This document shows positions 15,976 through 24,531 of a stretch of DNA of 64,000 nt, piece after piece. The first letter of the stretch is position 1, and each line of letters starts with the position of its first letter. The position numbers were made by a program, and so were the translations under genes. Source of the stretch: Clostridia bacterium. GTDB taxonomy: Bacteria; Bacillota_A; Clostridia; Christensenellales; Aristaeellaceae. The stretch covers positions 22,336-86,335 of the forward strand of contig JAFQEB010000122.1 in the NCBI GenBank assembly GCA_017399225.1. Direction: 5' to 3'. Below the pieces are notes generated by a model. It was not told the DNA's origin, made no database searches, and saw only the letters and a list, made by a program, of their open reading frames with translations.

Positions 15976-17868
15976 ATGGCAATCAACATGGAAAAGGGCA
16001 GCGTCTCCATCGACGCGCAAAACATCATGCCGGTCATCAAGCGCTGGCTGTATTCCGATCAGGATATCTTCCTGCGCGAGGTTGTTTCCAACGCCTGCGA
16101 CGCGATCACCAAGCACCGCATGAAGTTCGGCAAGGAGGAAAACGAGGGCGTCCTGGTCACGGTCAATAAGGAAGAAAAGACCATCACCATCTCCGACACC
16201 GGCATCGGCATGACCGCCGACGAGGTGCGCCGCTATATCAACCAGGTGGCCTTCTCCGGCGCGACGGAGTTCATGAAACAGTTCGAGGGCGACGAAAAGA
16301 AGGGTGACATCATCGGCCATTTTGGTTTGGGCTTCTACTCTGTGTTCATGGTGAGCGATAAGGTCGAAATCATGACCAAAAGCAGCACCGAGGGCGCTGA
16401 GGCTGTCCATTGGGTCAGCGAGGACGGCATGTCCTTCGAGCTGGAAGCCGGCGAGCGCGCATCCCACGGCACGGACATCATCCTGCACATCTCCGAGGAC
16501 GCGAAGGAATTCCTTGAAATGTACCGCGTCCGCGAGGTGCTGAACCGTTACTGCGGCTACATGGCTTACCCGGTGTCCATCTTCGACGCCAACGCCAAGC
16601 CCTACGAGCGCGAGGAAGAGGTCGAAGGCGCCACTGACGCCGACGGCAAGCCCCTCAAGCGCAAGGTCATGGTCGACCCCAAGCCCAGCCGCATCAACGA
16701 GACCGCGCCCCTGTGGCTCAAGAAACCCAGCGAGTGCGAGGAAAAGGAGTACATCGACTTCTACCATAAGATGTTCGGCTTTGAGGACCCGCTGTTCTGG
16801 GTGCACCTCAATGTGGACTACCCCTTCAACCTCAAGGGCATCCTGTACTTCCCCAAGCTCAAGAATGAGTTCGGCGCCAACGAGGGCCAGGTGAAGCTCT
16901 TCTCCGGCCAGGTGTTCGTCGCGGACAACGTCAAGGAGGTCATCCCGGAGTTCCTCATGCTCCTCAAGGGCGTGATCGACTGCCCCGACCTGCCGCTGAA
17001 CGTCAGTCGCTCCTTCCTGCAGAATGATGGCACGGTGAAGAAACTCTCCGCCCACATCACCAAGAAGGTCGCGGATAAGCTGGTGGGCCTGTTCAACACC
17101 GAACGCGAGACCTACGAAAAGTACTGGGACGACATCCACCCCTTCGTGAAGTTCGGCTGCATGAAGGACGCCAAGTTCTACGAGGCCGTCAAGAAGGCCC
17201 TGCTGCTGAAGCTCACCGACGGCAAGTATGTCACCCTGACCGAGTACCAGGAGGCCAACAGGGAAAAGGTCGACAAGAAGATCTACTACACCAACGATCC
17301 CAAGCGTCAGGCAGCGAGCGTGGCGCTGTACACGGCCCGCGGCATCGGCGTGGCAGTGATGGAGCACCTGATCGACGGCAACTTCCAGTCCTTCCTGGAG
17401 TACTCCGGTGGGGAGGATGCGCCGCAGTTTGCCCGCGTGGACGCCGACGTTTCCGGCCTGACGGAGGAGAGCGACGAGGGCGCAACTCTGGATCAGGGAA
17501 AGCTCGCGGAGATGTTCCGCAAGGCGGTCGGCCAGGAGGAGATGCCTGTTGAACTGTCCGCACTGGCGGATAGCGAGCTGCCTGCCATCGTTACCGAGGA
17601 CGAGCAGATGCGCCGCATGAAGGACATGTACCGGATGTACGGGCAGGACTTCCAGTTGCCGGATCGGTATACGCTGGTGCTGAACCGCCGGAATGCGACG
17701 GTGCAGGCCCTGGCGGAGCGGGATCCGGAGGATGAGATGACGGTGATGCTGTGCCAGCAGCTCTACGACCTGGCACGGATGAGCGCGAAGCCCCTGGAGG
17801 CGGAGGAGATCACGGAATTCCTGAAGCGTAGCCAGAAGCTGGTCGCCCTGGCTGCCAAAGCCAACTAA
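15976..17868 (+). CDS. htpG: Molecular chaperone HtpG (Hsp90)
   Basis: A 630-residue Hsp90. The N-terminal ATPase shows LREVVSNACDAITK (Asn and Asp of the Bergerat fold), DTGIGMT, GHFGLGFYSVFMVSD and HGTDIIL. The middle and C-terminal dimerisation domains follow; the end is short and acidic-poor, as in bacterial HtpG. ATG at 15976 is chosen because AGGAGGT precedes it by 9 bases; the frame is open upstream through the promoter region, which cannot be coding. It acts as an ATP-driven cytosolic folding and stress chaperone. CIRCE upstream places it under HrcA, unlike B. subtilis htpG. Confidence 0.97.
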   Translation: MAINMEKGSVSIDAQNIMPVIKRWLYSDQDIFLREVVSNACDAITKHRMKFGKEENEGVLVTVNKEEKTITISDTGIGMTADEVRRYINQVAFSGATEFMKQFEGDEKKGDIIGHFGLGFYSVFMVSDKVEIMTKSSTEGAEAVHWVSEDGMSFELEAGERASHGTDIILHISEDAKEFLEMYRVREVLNRYCGYMAYPVSIFDANAKPYEREEEVEGATDADGKPLKRKVMVDPKPSRINETAPLWLKKPSECEEKEYIDFYHKMFGFEDPLFWVHLNVDYPFNLKGILYFPKLKNEFGANEGQVKLFSGQVFVADNVKEVIPEFLMLLKGVIDCPDLPLNVSRSFLQNDGTVKKLSAHITKKVADKLVGLFNTERETYEKYWDDIHPFVKFGCMKDAKFYEAVKKALLLKLTDGKYVTLTEYQEANREKVDKKIYYTNDPKRQAASVALYTARGIGVAVMEHLIDGNFQSFLEYSGGEDAPQFARVDADVSGLTEESDEGATLDQGKLAEMFRKAVGQEEMPVELSALADSELPAIVTEDEQMRRMKDMYRMYGQDFQLPDRYTLVLNRRNATVQALAERDPEDEMTVMLCQQLYDLARMSAKPLEAEEITEFLKRSQKLVALAAKAN

Positions 17869-17888
17869 CGGATCGGGAATAAACCGAA

Positions 17889-17920
17889 ACAGCAAGATGG
17901 AAACGGCTTGCTGTTTTTTT
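17889..17920 (+). terminator. htpG terminator
   Basis: AACAGCAAG pairs with CTTGCTGTT around ATGGAAACGG, then seven T residues. Confidence 0.9.
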
Positions 17921-18289
17921 GTGCTATATATGGGGGATGGGGAAGGGACAAACTGGAATTTGTGGAGGTTCTTTTTCCCTGCAAGGCTGGATTGGCTTAC
18001 CGTAGAGAGCCGCTTTCGCGCGTCGAAAGCGGCGCAAAGCCGCCGGGGGGAAAGCAAAATGGTGCTTTCCCCCCGGTCCCCCCTCTTTTCCCTATGAGTT
18101 GTCCGCTTTGCGGCTGCGGTGCAGGGCGGCTCGGGTTGCAGAGGGTTTCTCTGAATTTCCGCTTTCAGCGGAAGAAACCCTCTGCAAATTCGCCGCTATA
18201 TTTCCTTTGCGGGCTGTGCTGCAGCCGCTGGGGGCTGGCGGGGTGTTCTCTGTACTTTGCTTTGTTGGCTGCGGCTTAAGGTAGCCAAA

Positions 18290-18334
18290 AGGCTCCCTCT
18301 CGAGGGAGCTGTCGCCGTAAGGCGACTGAGGGAG
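18290..18334. repeat. Dispersed two-hairpin repeat
   Basis: CTCCCTCTCGAGGGAG is followed by GTCGCCGTAAGGCGAC and CTGAGGGAG. The block is nearly the reverse complement of 8571-8616. Similar CTCCC-hairpin/GTCGCC-hairpin units are, to my recollection, common in gut Clostridia genomes. Confidence 0.75.
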
Positions 18335-18425
18335 TATGCGCGAGCCGTTTTACAGACTACCCCAAAGGATTCCTATTCTACAAACCCCAATTTGTCGAAC
18401 AGACAAGAAAGCAACTTCCCAATAA

Positions 18426-18465
18426 GCAAACGAGCATCCCCAGAACAGGATGCTCGTCTGTTTGC
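18426..18465 (-). terminator. Hairpin downstream of the BofC-like gene
   Basis: A long stem (GCAAACGAGCATCC with GGATGCTCGTCTGTTTGC, one bulge) lies 56 bp beyond the minus-strand stop codon. The T-tract on the minus strand is poor, so termination is likely but not certain. Confidence 0.5.
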
Positions 18466-18520
18466 TGCCGGAAAAGCTGTACCTTATACCTTCTTCCCTC
18501 CGGGGGCTCCCCTCTGCGTT

Positions 18521-19147
18521 TCAGGATTCCACGCTCTCCAGCCACTTCTCCAGCGCCTCCTGCGTGTCAAAGCCCTTGCCGCGGCGCACCTCGGCCTGCA
18601 CGGCTTCGGGCAGCTCGGCGACGGCGGCGTCCAGCTCCTTCACCAGTGCCAGCGCATCGCCGTATTTGTTCTGCCAGATGCACAGCGTTCCGCTTTCGTT
18701 GGGGCGGAGTATCACATGCTGGGGACAGAACAGATCCAGCGACTGCTCCATCACCACCTCCGTGGCGGAGAAGGCGGTCACCTGCCAGGCATCGTAGGCG
18801 TCGCGCAGCTCGGCGAGGGTCTTGCCGGCCATTTCGGCGGGCAGGGCCTGGCGGCGGGTCATCTGATGCCCGCAGGGCGCGAAGGTCATATGCTGGATCA
18901 CCGCGCAATCTGCGGCCAGGGTCATGGCGGTATCCGTGCGCACCTGCGCTGCGTCCGGCTCGGCGGCGGGGGCATGGGCCCTGCGCGGCGCGAGACCGAG
19001 GATCATCAGCATCGCCAGGGCAAAGAGCATGGCGCTGCCCTGCAGCAGCTGCCTGCGGTCGACCGTGGGTTTCACGTCGATCAGTTCATCCGGTTCGTGA
19101 TGCTGGGGGCGGCGATATTGTTCGTTCTGTTCGTTCATGCTGCTCAT
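18521..19147 (-). CDS. Single-pass membrane protein with BofC C-terminal-like domain
   Basis: A 208-residue protein with a charged cytoplasmic N-terminus (residues 1-35), one membrane segment (about 38-56) and an extracytoplasmic domain. The region from about 125 to 205 has the layout of the BofC C-terminal domain: a W-x-V-x-x-F strand, CPQHVILRPNESGTLCIW, and a C-terminal L-x-x-G...LEKWLES. In B. subtilis BofC delays SpoIVB signalling in the intermembrane space during sporulation; whether this protein does so is inference. ATG at 19147 follows GGGAGG. It diverges from the HAD phosphatase gene. Confidence 0.65.
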   Translation of the reverse strand: MSSMNEQNEQYRRPQHHEPDELIDVKPTVDRRQLLQGSAMLFALAMLMILGLAPRRAHAPAAEPDAAQVRTDTAMTLAADCAVIQHMTFAPCGHQMTRRQALPAEMAGKTLAELRDAYDAWQVTAFSATEVVMEQSLDLFCPQHVILRPNESGTLCIWQNKYGDALALVKELDAAVAELPEAVQAEVRRGKGFDTQEALEKWLESVES

Positions 19148-19287
19148 GGGCAGGCCTCCCTTCCGTTTGCTGTCAGTATGGGCGAAGGGCGGCTGGGATA
19201 TTCTTTTCAGAAATTTCAGAAAAAACGGCAGGGTTTCCAAAGGATAAATCGTATATATCAAAGAGAACATTCCAAAGGAGCAAAACG

Positions 19288-19932
19288 ATGTACAAAGGAG
19301 TCCTGTTTGACCTGGACGGCACGCTCACCGATACGCTGGCGGACATTGCGGACGCCATGAACCGGGCGCTGCGGCTGCACGGATTGCCCGAGTGGCCGGT
19401 GGAAGCCTACCGATACCTTGTCGGCGACGGCGCAAAGGTGCTGTCCGAGCGCTGCGTGCGGGAGCGGCAGGAGCTGGCTCCGGCCGTCCGGCAGACCTAC
19501 CAGGCGTATTACCAGGAGCATAACCTGGTCAAATCAAAGCCCTATGAGGGGATCCCGGAGATGCTGGCTGCGCTGGCTGGAATGGGGCTGCCGCTGGCGG
19601 TACTGTCCAACAAGCCGGACGCAGATACGAAACGGGTGGTGGCACACTTTTTCCCGGAAATCCCCTGGGCCGTGGTGCGCGGGCAGGTGGAGGGCGTGCC
19701 GGTGAAGCCTGATCCGGCAGGAGCCCTCGCTGTGGCGGCGGAGATGCAGCTGCAGCCGGGAGATTTCCTCTACCTGGGCGATACGGCAGTGGATATGAAG
19801 ACGGCGCTGGCTGCCGGGATGCATCCCGTTGGAGCACGCTGGGGCTTCCGCACCGCACAGGAGCTGCGGGACAGCGGCGCAGCGTTTGTTGCCGAAACGC
19901 CGCAGGATGTGCTGAAATGGATCGGGATGTAA
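19288..19932 (+). CDS. HAD phosphatase, phosphoglycolate phosphatase-like
   Basis: A 214-residue haloacid dehalogenase-family hydrolase, subfamily IA. Motif I is FDLDGTLTDT (nucleophile and acid Asp at residues 8 and 10), motif II is LSNKPD, motif III is the KPDP Lys, and motif IV is YLGDTAVDMKTA. A helical cap lies at about residues 17-85. Relatives include Gph and PpaX; substrates range over phosphoglycolate, pyrophosphate and sugar phosphates, so no symbol is given. ATG at 19288 follows AAAGGAG; the longer open frame upstream is a shadow of the BofC-like gene. Confidence 0.92.
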   Translation: MYKGVLFDLDGTLTDTLADIADAMNRALRLHGLPEWPVEAYRYLVGDGAKVLSERCVRERQELAPAVRQTYQAYYQEHNLVKSKPYEGIPEMLAALAGMGLPLAVLSNKPDADTKRVVAHFFPEIPWAVVRGQVEGVPVKPDPAGALAVAAEMQLQPGDFLYLGDTAVDMKTALAAGMHPVGARWGFRTAQELRDSGAAFVAETPQDVLKWIGM

Positions 19933-19949
19933 CAGTTTTGTCATATCCA

Positions 19950-19978
19950 TTTACAAACCGGATGGAATCTGCTATACT
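19950..19978 (+). promoter_or_regulatory. Sigma-A promoter for the peptidoglycan-binding gene
   Basis: TTTACA (19950-19955), 17-bp spacer, TATACT (19973-19978). Confidence 0.75.
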
Positions 19979-20065
19979 GAAATGTGAATGAGAAACGGTA
20001 TCCCAAAGACGGCGCTGTGAACGGGGTTTGCAGCCCGGATGATACATACTCAGGAGGGAAAAACC

Positions 20066-22801
20066 ATGATGATGAAGCGAATCGTGCGCGTGCTGGCGCT
20101 GTCGCTGGCGCTGATCATGCTGCTGACCAGCACCGGCCTGGCGGAGATCCTCAGGCGCAACAGCTCCGGCGAGGCGGTGAAGCGCCTGCAGCAGGCCCTG
20201 CAGCAGGAGGGCTTCTATACCGGCGCGATCGACGGCAAGTACGGCCAGGGCACCGAGCGCGCAGTGCGCAGCTTCCAGAGCAAGTTTGGCCTGGTGGTGG
20301 ACGGCAAAGCCGGCGCGGCGACCCAGTACCAGCTCAAGCTGCTCACCGGCATTGAGATCAGCGATATCGCCAATGCCGAGGATGCTGCGGGCAACACCGG
20401 CAGCTCTGGCAATACCGGCAGCACCGGCGGCTCCGAGCCCGTGACCAAGAAGGGCCTGTTCGGGGGCAACTATGCCAAGCTGGTGTACGGCGCGTCCTCC
20501 AGCCGCGTGCGCATCCTTCAGAAGGCGCTGATGGCCCTGGGCTTTGAGGTCAGCAAGGCGGACGGCGTCTTCGGCACCTCCACCTATGCGGCGGTCAAGG
20601 AATTCCAGAAGACTGTGGGCCTGGAGGCGGACGGCAAGGCCGGCCCCCTGACGCTGCAGAAGCTGGAAAGCTACTTTGACGAGAACGGCAACGCCATCAG
20701 CGGCCCCATCGTCACCACGCCCCCGCCTGCCAGCGATGAAAACCTGCAGTACGGCGTGCCCCAGCGCATCCTGCGTCCCGGCATGTCCGGCCTGGACGTG
20801 CAGTATACCCAGGACCGCCTGAAGGAGCTGGGCTATTATAACGGCACCTCCGACGGCCAGTACGGCAGCGGCACGGAGGCCGCGGTGCGCGCCTTCCAGG
20901 AAAACAACGGCCTGACGGCGGACGGCAAGGTCGGCAGCCGCACGGCACAGGTGCTCTTCTCCTCCGGCGCGCTGGGCTCCGAGGAGCAGATGCCCGATAC
21001 CCCCACTGATGACCGCACCCTGCGTGAGGGCATGGAGGGCGAGGACGTGGCGGCCGTGCAGGCCCGCCTGTCCCAGCTGGGCTACTATACCGGCAAGATC
21101 GACGGCAAGTACGGCTCCGGCACCACGGCGGCGGTGAAGGCCTTCCAGGCCCGCAACCTGCTGACTGTGGACGGCGTGTGCGGCACGGATACGGTGAAGG
21201 TGCTCTTCTCCTCCGCCGCGATCGACGCCGGCAGCTCCGTGACCCTTCCTCCGGAGCCTGTGGCCACTGATAAGCCCAAGAACATCCTGCGTCCCGGCGC
21301 CACGGGCGACGAGGTCAAGAGCGTGCAGAAGCGCCTGCAGACCCTGGGCTACTACGCCGGCACCATTGACGGCGTGTACGGCTCCGGCACGACGGAAGCC
21401 GTGCGCCTCTTCCAGGCCCGCAACAGCCTGACTGTGGACGGCAAGGTCGGCGCAAAGACCGCCGATAAGCTCTACTCCGACAGCGCGATCCCTGCCTATG
21501 TCGGCAGCGAGACCACGCCTCCGCCCACTGAGACGACCCAGCCCCAGGTGACGCCCGGCCGTACCCTGCGCCTGGGCGCCGAGGGTGATGACGTGGTGCT
21601 GCTCCAGGTTCGCCTGATGGCCCTGGGTTACCTCGGCGGCAAGGCGGACGGCGTCTTCGGCAGCGCGACCGGCGCGGCCGTGGCGGCCTTCCAGCTGCGC
21701 AACGGCCTGTCTGCCGACGGCATTGCAGGCTCCAAGACCTACAAGAAGCTCTTCTCTGACGATGCGATCCCCGCGCAGAACGTGACGGTCACCACGCCGC
21801 CCGCCAGCGCTCTCTATCCGGATCGTAACCTGTACAACGGCTGCTCCGGCGAGGACGTGAAGGACGTTCAGCAGCGCCTGAAGGCCCTGGGCTACCTGGA
21901 GGACAAGGTGGACGGCAAGTTCGGCCCCAATACCGAGCTGGCCATGCGCGCCTTCCAGATCAAGAACGCCCTGACGGCCACCGGCATGGGCAACGAGGCG
22001 ACCTATAAGGTGCTCTTCTCCGTGGACGCCATCCCGGCCAACGGCATCCAGGCCGGCGGCGGTTCCGCCACGGAGACCTATACCAATCTGCAGCTGGGCT
22101 CCACCGGCAATGCGGTCATCCGCCTGCAGCAGATGCTCTCCACCCTCAAGTACACCGTGTACGTCAACGGCGTCTATGATGAGGCCACCTACGCGGCGGT
22201 CATCGCCTTCCAGAAGCGCAACGGCCTGGATGCGGACGGCATCGCGGGCGTGCAGACCCAGACCAAGCTGTATTCCGGCAGCTGCGTGACCGGCGATACC
22301 GCCCTGCCCGAGGATAACACCTCCAGCGGCGGCCTGACCGGCAACGGCGGCGGCCCTGCGGTTTCCCAGGTCAAGCTGCTGCACTGGTTCGACGATATCA
22401 AGCCTACCATCAAGTCCGGCCAGGTCGTGCTGGTGTATGAGCCCTCCAGCGGCTCCAGCTTCTACCTGCGCCTGTACTCCCTGGGTCGTCATGCGGACTC
22501 CGAGCCCCTGACTGCCAACGATACCGCCATCATGAAGGCTGCCTGGGGCGGCAAGTTCGCCTGGACGGAGAAGCCTGTGTACGTCCGTCTGCCCAGCGGC
22601 ACCTGGTGCATCGCCTCGATGCACTCCATGCCCCACCTGTCCGGCAGCATCTCCAACAATGACTTCGATGGCCACCTGTGCGTGCATTTCCCCCGCACGA
22701 TGACCGAGTGCCAGCAGAACGATCCCAAGAACGGCGTGCGGCATCAGAACGATATCCGCAAGCACTGGCTGAAGATCACCGGCCAGGAGATCCCGTGGTA
22801 A
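20066..22801 (+). CDS. Secreted multi-modular peptidoglycan-binding protein
   Basis: A 911-residue exported protein. A signal peptide (residues 1-27) is followed by eight PG_binding_1 modules of about 65-70 residues, each with the L-x-x-G-x-x-G...V-x-x-L-Q-x-x-L...G-x-x-D-G-x-x-G-x-x-T...A-V-x-x-F-Q pattern, joined by Thr/Pro or Gly/Ser linkers. The last 150 residues form a different domain with HADSEPLT, SMHSMPH and GHLCVHF motifs. I have seen this C-terminal domain fused to such modules in other Clostridia but know no activity for it; the His/Cys residues suggest catalysis. ATG at 20066 follows CAGGAGGG. It probably anchors to cell wall or spore cortex. Confidence 0.9.
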   Translation: MMMKRIVRVLALSLALIMLLTSTGLAEILRRNSSGEAVKRLQQALQQEGFYTGAIDGKYGQGTERAVRSFQSKFGLVVDGKAGAATQYQLKLLTGIEISDIANAEDAAGNTGSSGNTGSTGGSEPVTKKGLFGGNYAKLVYGASSSRVRILQKALMALGFEVSKADGVFGTSTYAAVKEFQKTVGLEADGKAGPLTLQKLESYFDENGNAISGPIVTTPPPASDENLQYGVPQRILRPGMSGLDVQYTQDRLKELGYYNGTSDGQYGSGTEAAVRAFQENNGLTADGKVGSRTAQVLFSSGALGSEEQMPDTPTDDRTLREGMEGEDVAAVQARLSQLGYYTGKIDGKYGSGTTAAVKAFQARNLLTVDGVCGTDTVKVLFSSAAIDAGSSVTLPPEPVATDKPKNILRPGATGDEVKSVQKRLQTLGYYAGTIDGVYGSGTTEAVRLFQARNSLTVDGKVGAKTADKLYSDSAIPAYVGSETTPPPTETTQPQVTPGRTLRLGAEGDDVVLLQVRLMALGYLGGKADGVFGSATGAAVAAFQLRNGLSADGIAGSKTYKKLFSDDAIPAQNVTVTTPPASALYPDRNLYNGCSGEDVKDVQQRLKALGYLEDKVDGKFGPNTELAMRAFQIKNALTATGMGNEATYKVLFSVDAIPANGIQAGGGSATETYTNLQLGSTGNAVIRLQQMLSTLKYTVYVNGVYDEATYAAVIAFQKRNGLDADGIAGVQTQTKLYSGSCVTGDTALPEDNTSSGGLTGNGGGPAVSQVKLLHWFDDIKPTIKSGQVVLVYEPSSGSSFYLRLYSLGRHADSEPLTANDTAIMKAAWGGKFAWTEKPVYVRLPSGTWCIASMHSMPHLSGSISNNDFDGHLCVHFPRTMTECQQNDPKNGVRHQNDIRKHWLKITGQEIPW
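20130..22290 (+). repeat. Eight DNA-level tandem modules in the peptidoglycan-binding gene
   Basis: The PG_binding_1 modules recur about every 250-270 bp. Modules three to six are closest, sharing GGCTACTAT-, GACGGCAAG- and GCCTTCCAG-type blocks, which suggests amplification by unequal recombination. The copy number may therefore vary between strains or be mis-assembled. Confidence 0.8.
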
Positions 22802-22816
22802 GAAAAGCATAAGAAA

Positions 22817-22856
22817 GACCGCAGCGGGCATGAAAACCTGCTGCGGTCGCTTTTGT
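22817..22856. terminator. Terminator between convergent genes
   Basis: GACCGCAGC pairs with GCTGCGGTC around a GGCATGAAAACC loop, then CGCTTTTGTT. It ends the peptidoglycan-binding gene; the plus-strand left side is A-rich (AGAAA), so it may serve the convergent esterase gene as well. Confidence 0.8.
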
Positions 22857-22866
22857 TATGGGAGGC

Positions 22867-23802
22867 TTACTTGTCAAAGAAGGTCGGCATACCGGCGTAC
22901 ATGATCAGCTCCACCGTGTTGCGGCTGTGGCCGCCGCTGCACTGGGTGTAGTACAGATTGCCGTCGCGGAAGTTCTCGCAGAAGACGAAGGTGTCCGTCA
23001 GGGCGCTCATGGCGTCGACCATGTCGTTCATGCCCTTGTAGGCGATGTCGCCTTCGCCGCCGCAGCCTGCGTAGATGAAGAAATCGTCCTTGGTGTAGCC
23101 GGCGGCTGCGACGCTGTCGGCCAGCTGCTGGGCGCTCAGGCTCCAGGAGGCGCCGGAGAAGGGCATGTAGTAGGCGATCTCATCCATGCAGTGGGCAAAC
23201 ACATTCCAGGTGCACATGCCGCCCATGGAGAAGCCGGCCATGGCGCGGTGCCTGCGGGAGGCGCGCAGCCCCTCCGGGGTCACGTCCTGGGCATAGGTGT
23301 TGTACTGGCTTTCGAAGGCGGGGATCAGGTAGTTCTTCAGCTCATACCAGAAATTGTCGGCGCCGAAGCCCTCGTCGTGCCCGGGAACCTTGAAGGTCGT
23401 CGCAACCACGATGGTGGGCTCGATGCGGCCCTTCTCGATCATCGCATCCAGCAGCAGCGAGGTGCTGGACAGGGTGCCCGGCCCCTTGAAGTACTCATTG
23501 TAGCTCTGGCCGCTGCCGTGCATCAGGTAGAACACATTGTAGCGGGTCTCCGCATCTGCAGCGTCGTAGCCGTAGGGCAGGTAGGCAAGCGCGCTCTTCC
23601 TGTACGCTTCGCCGTCCGGTGTCTGGGCGTCGTACATGAACATGACGATCTGTCCGCGCTGCTTCACGCCGGAGGTATAGCTGGGATCCTTCTCCACGTA
23701 GGTGTTGTCGGGGAATTCCATCTTGCGGCCGGGCGCCTCTGCAAAGGCGCAGCAGCCAAGAAGAAGGAACAGGACGGTCATGACGGCAATGATTTTTTTC
23801 AT
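22867..23802 (-). CDS. Secreted carbohydrate esterase (CE1/feruloyl esterase-like)
   Basis: A 311-residue alpha/beta hydrolase of the esterase D/feruloyl-esterase group. The signal peptide spans residues 1-21 (CCAFA-EA). The oxyanion strand is FYLMHGSGQS, the nucleophile Ser192 lies in GFSMGG, and the catalytic His is His292 in SGGHSRN; Asp252 in GGEGD is a candidate third member. Members remove feruloyl or acetyl groups from xylan, or are trehalose mycolyltransferase-like esterases; the xylan role is inferred from habitat. A sigma-A promoter lies upstream on the minus strand. It is a lone gene. Confidence 0.88.
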   Translation of the reverse strand: MKKIIAVMTVLFLLLGCCAFAEAPGRKMEFPDNTYVEKDPSYTSGVKQRGQIVMFMYDAQTPDGEAYRKSALAYLPYGYDAADAETRYNVFYLMHGSGQSYNEYFKGPGTLSSTSLLLDAMIEKGRIEPTIVVATTFKVPGHDEGFGADNFWYELKNYLIPAFESQYNTYAQDVTPEGLRASRRHRAMAGFSMGGMCTWNVFAHCMDEIAYYMPFSGASWSLSAQQLADSVAAAGYTKDDFFIYAGCGGEGDIAYKGMNDMVDAMSALTDTFVFCENFRDGNLYYTQCSGGHSRNTVELIMYAGMPTFFDK

Positions 23803-23835
23803 GGGCGGAGCTCCTCTCTGATTTTATGTACTTAT

Positions 23836-23864
23836 AGTATACCGTTTTTACCCAGGGATTACAA
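23836..23864 (-). promoter_or_regulatory. Sigma-A promoter for the esterase gene
   Basis: On the minus strand TTGTAA (23859-23864) and TATACT (23836-23841) are 17 bp apart. Confidence 0.75.
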
Positions 23865-23966
23865 TGATATTCAGACGGAGAGATGGGACAAAACGATCCC
23901 TCCGAATAGACTGTTGGCTCAAAAATGGGCAAATGCCGGAAAACGCATGGGAAATTATTTGCGCGC

Positions 23967-23994
23967 GTGACGAATGCCCCTTCACTTTCGTCTA
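23967..23994 (+). promoter_or_regulatory. Candidate ECF-sigma promoter of the second sigma operon
   Basis: CGTCTA (23989-23994) matches an ECF -10, with GTGACG (23967-23972) 16 bp upstream as a weak -35. The perfect 12-bp palindrome TGTAACGTTACA (24000-24011) follows at the expected transcript start. Confidence 0.4.
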
Positions 23995-24045
23995 ATAGGT
24001 GTAACGTTACAAGGCAGCCGGGCAGACCCCGGCAAGGAGGAACCG

Positions 24046-24531
24046 ATGGACAAGGATTTCTTCGTACAGGAGCTGGAAGCCCACGGCGGTATGCTGTACC
24101 GCGTGGCCTATACCATCCTGCATGACGACGATGCGTGCCGCGATGCGCTGCAGGATGCAGCCCTCAAGGCATGGGAGAAGCGCCGCTCACTGCGGGAAAC
24201 CCGGTATTTCCGCACATGGATCACGCGCATCCTCATCAATACGTGCTACGACACGGTCAAGAAGCGCCGCCGCATCGTATCCCTCGAGGAGATCCGCGAG
24301 CAGGCTTCGCCGCCGCCCGACCTGACGCTGTCCCTTGCGCTGGCCAGCTTGCCGGAAAAACTCCGGCTGCCGCTGGTGCTGTGCTATTCTGAGGGCATGA
24401 GCTATCAGGAGGCTGCGGATGCGCTGCATGTGCCCATGGCGACCGTGCGCGGGCGGATCCACCGCGCCAAAGGAGCCCTGAAAAAAGAATTGGACGAAAA
24501 TCCTGATCGAAAGGAGCTGGATGCAGAATGA
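24046..24531 (+). CDS. ECF-type RNA polymerase sigma factor
   Basis: A 161-residue sigma-70 family protein, shorter than the one at 13793. Region 2 shows MLYRVAYTILHDDDACRDALQDAALKAW and FRTWITRILINTCYDTVKKRRR; region 4 shows LPEKLRLPLVLCYSEGMSYQEAADAL followed by ATVRGRIHRAKGAL. ATG at 24046 follows AAGGAGGA. Its stop overlaps the next gene's start (ATGA), and that gene has the layout of a membrane anti-sigma factor. The sigma/anti-sigma pair most likely responds to an envelope signal. Confidence 0.93.
   Translation: MDKDFFVQELEAHGGMLYRVAYTILHDDDACRDALQDAALKAWEKRRSLRETRYFRTWITRILINTCYDTVKKRRRIVSLEEIREQASPPPDLTLSLALASLPEKLRLPLVLCYSEGMSYQEAADALHVPMATVRGRIHRAKGALKKELDENPDRKELDAE

Larger units (their letters stand above)
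17921..18520. other. 600-bp repeat-rich region without a supported gene
   Basis: The stretch between htpG and the BofC-like gene holds several dyads: 18009-18033 (GCCGCTTTCG arm), 18042-18075 (CCGGGGGGAAAGC arm), 18137-18185 (GCAGAGGGTTTC arm), 18290-18334 (two hairpins, see separate entry) and 18426-18465 (CAAACGAGCATCC arm). Plus-strand frames are open for about 120 codons but are Cys/Leu/Arg-rich, have no ribosome binding site and follow the repeats, so they are not called as genes. Confidence 0.75.

Noticed and set aside
15796..18057. A minus-strand frame of about 750 codons opposite htpG
   Set aside because: It covers the htpG promoter, CIRCE and terminator, and is composed of low-information His/Leu/Val/Asp stretches; htpG on the plus strand is unquestionable.
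17908..18279. Plus-strand frame of 123 codons in the repeat island after htpG
   Set aside because: Its composition (Cys, Leu, Arg, Pro) follows the palindromic repeats, it starts in the terminator region and lacks a ribosome binding site.
19529..22831. A minus-strand reading frame open for about 1100 codons, opposite the peptidoglycan-binding gene
   Set aside because: It mirrors the modular gene in the opposite frame, is extremely rich in Ala, Gly, Leu and His without domains, and has no ribosome binding site or promoter. GC-rich codon structure explains it.
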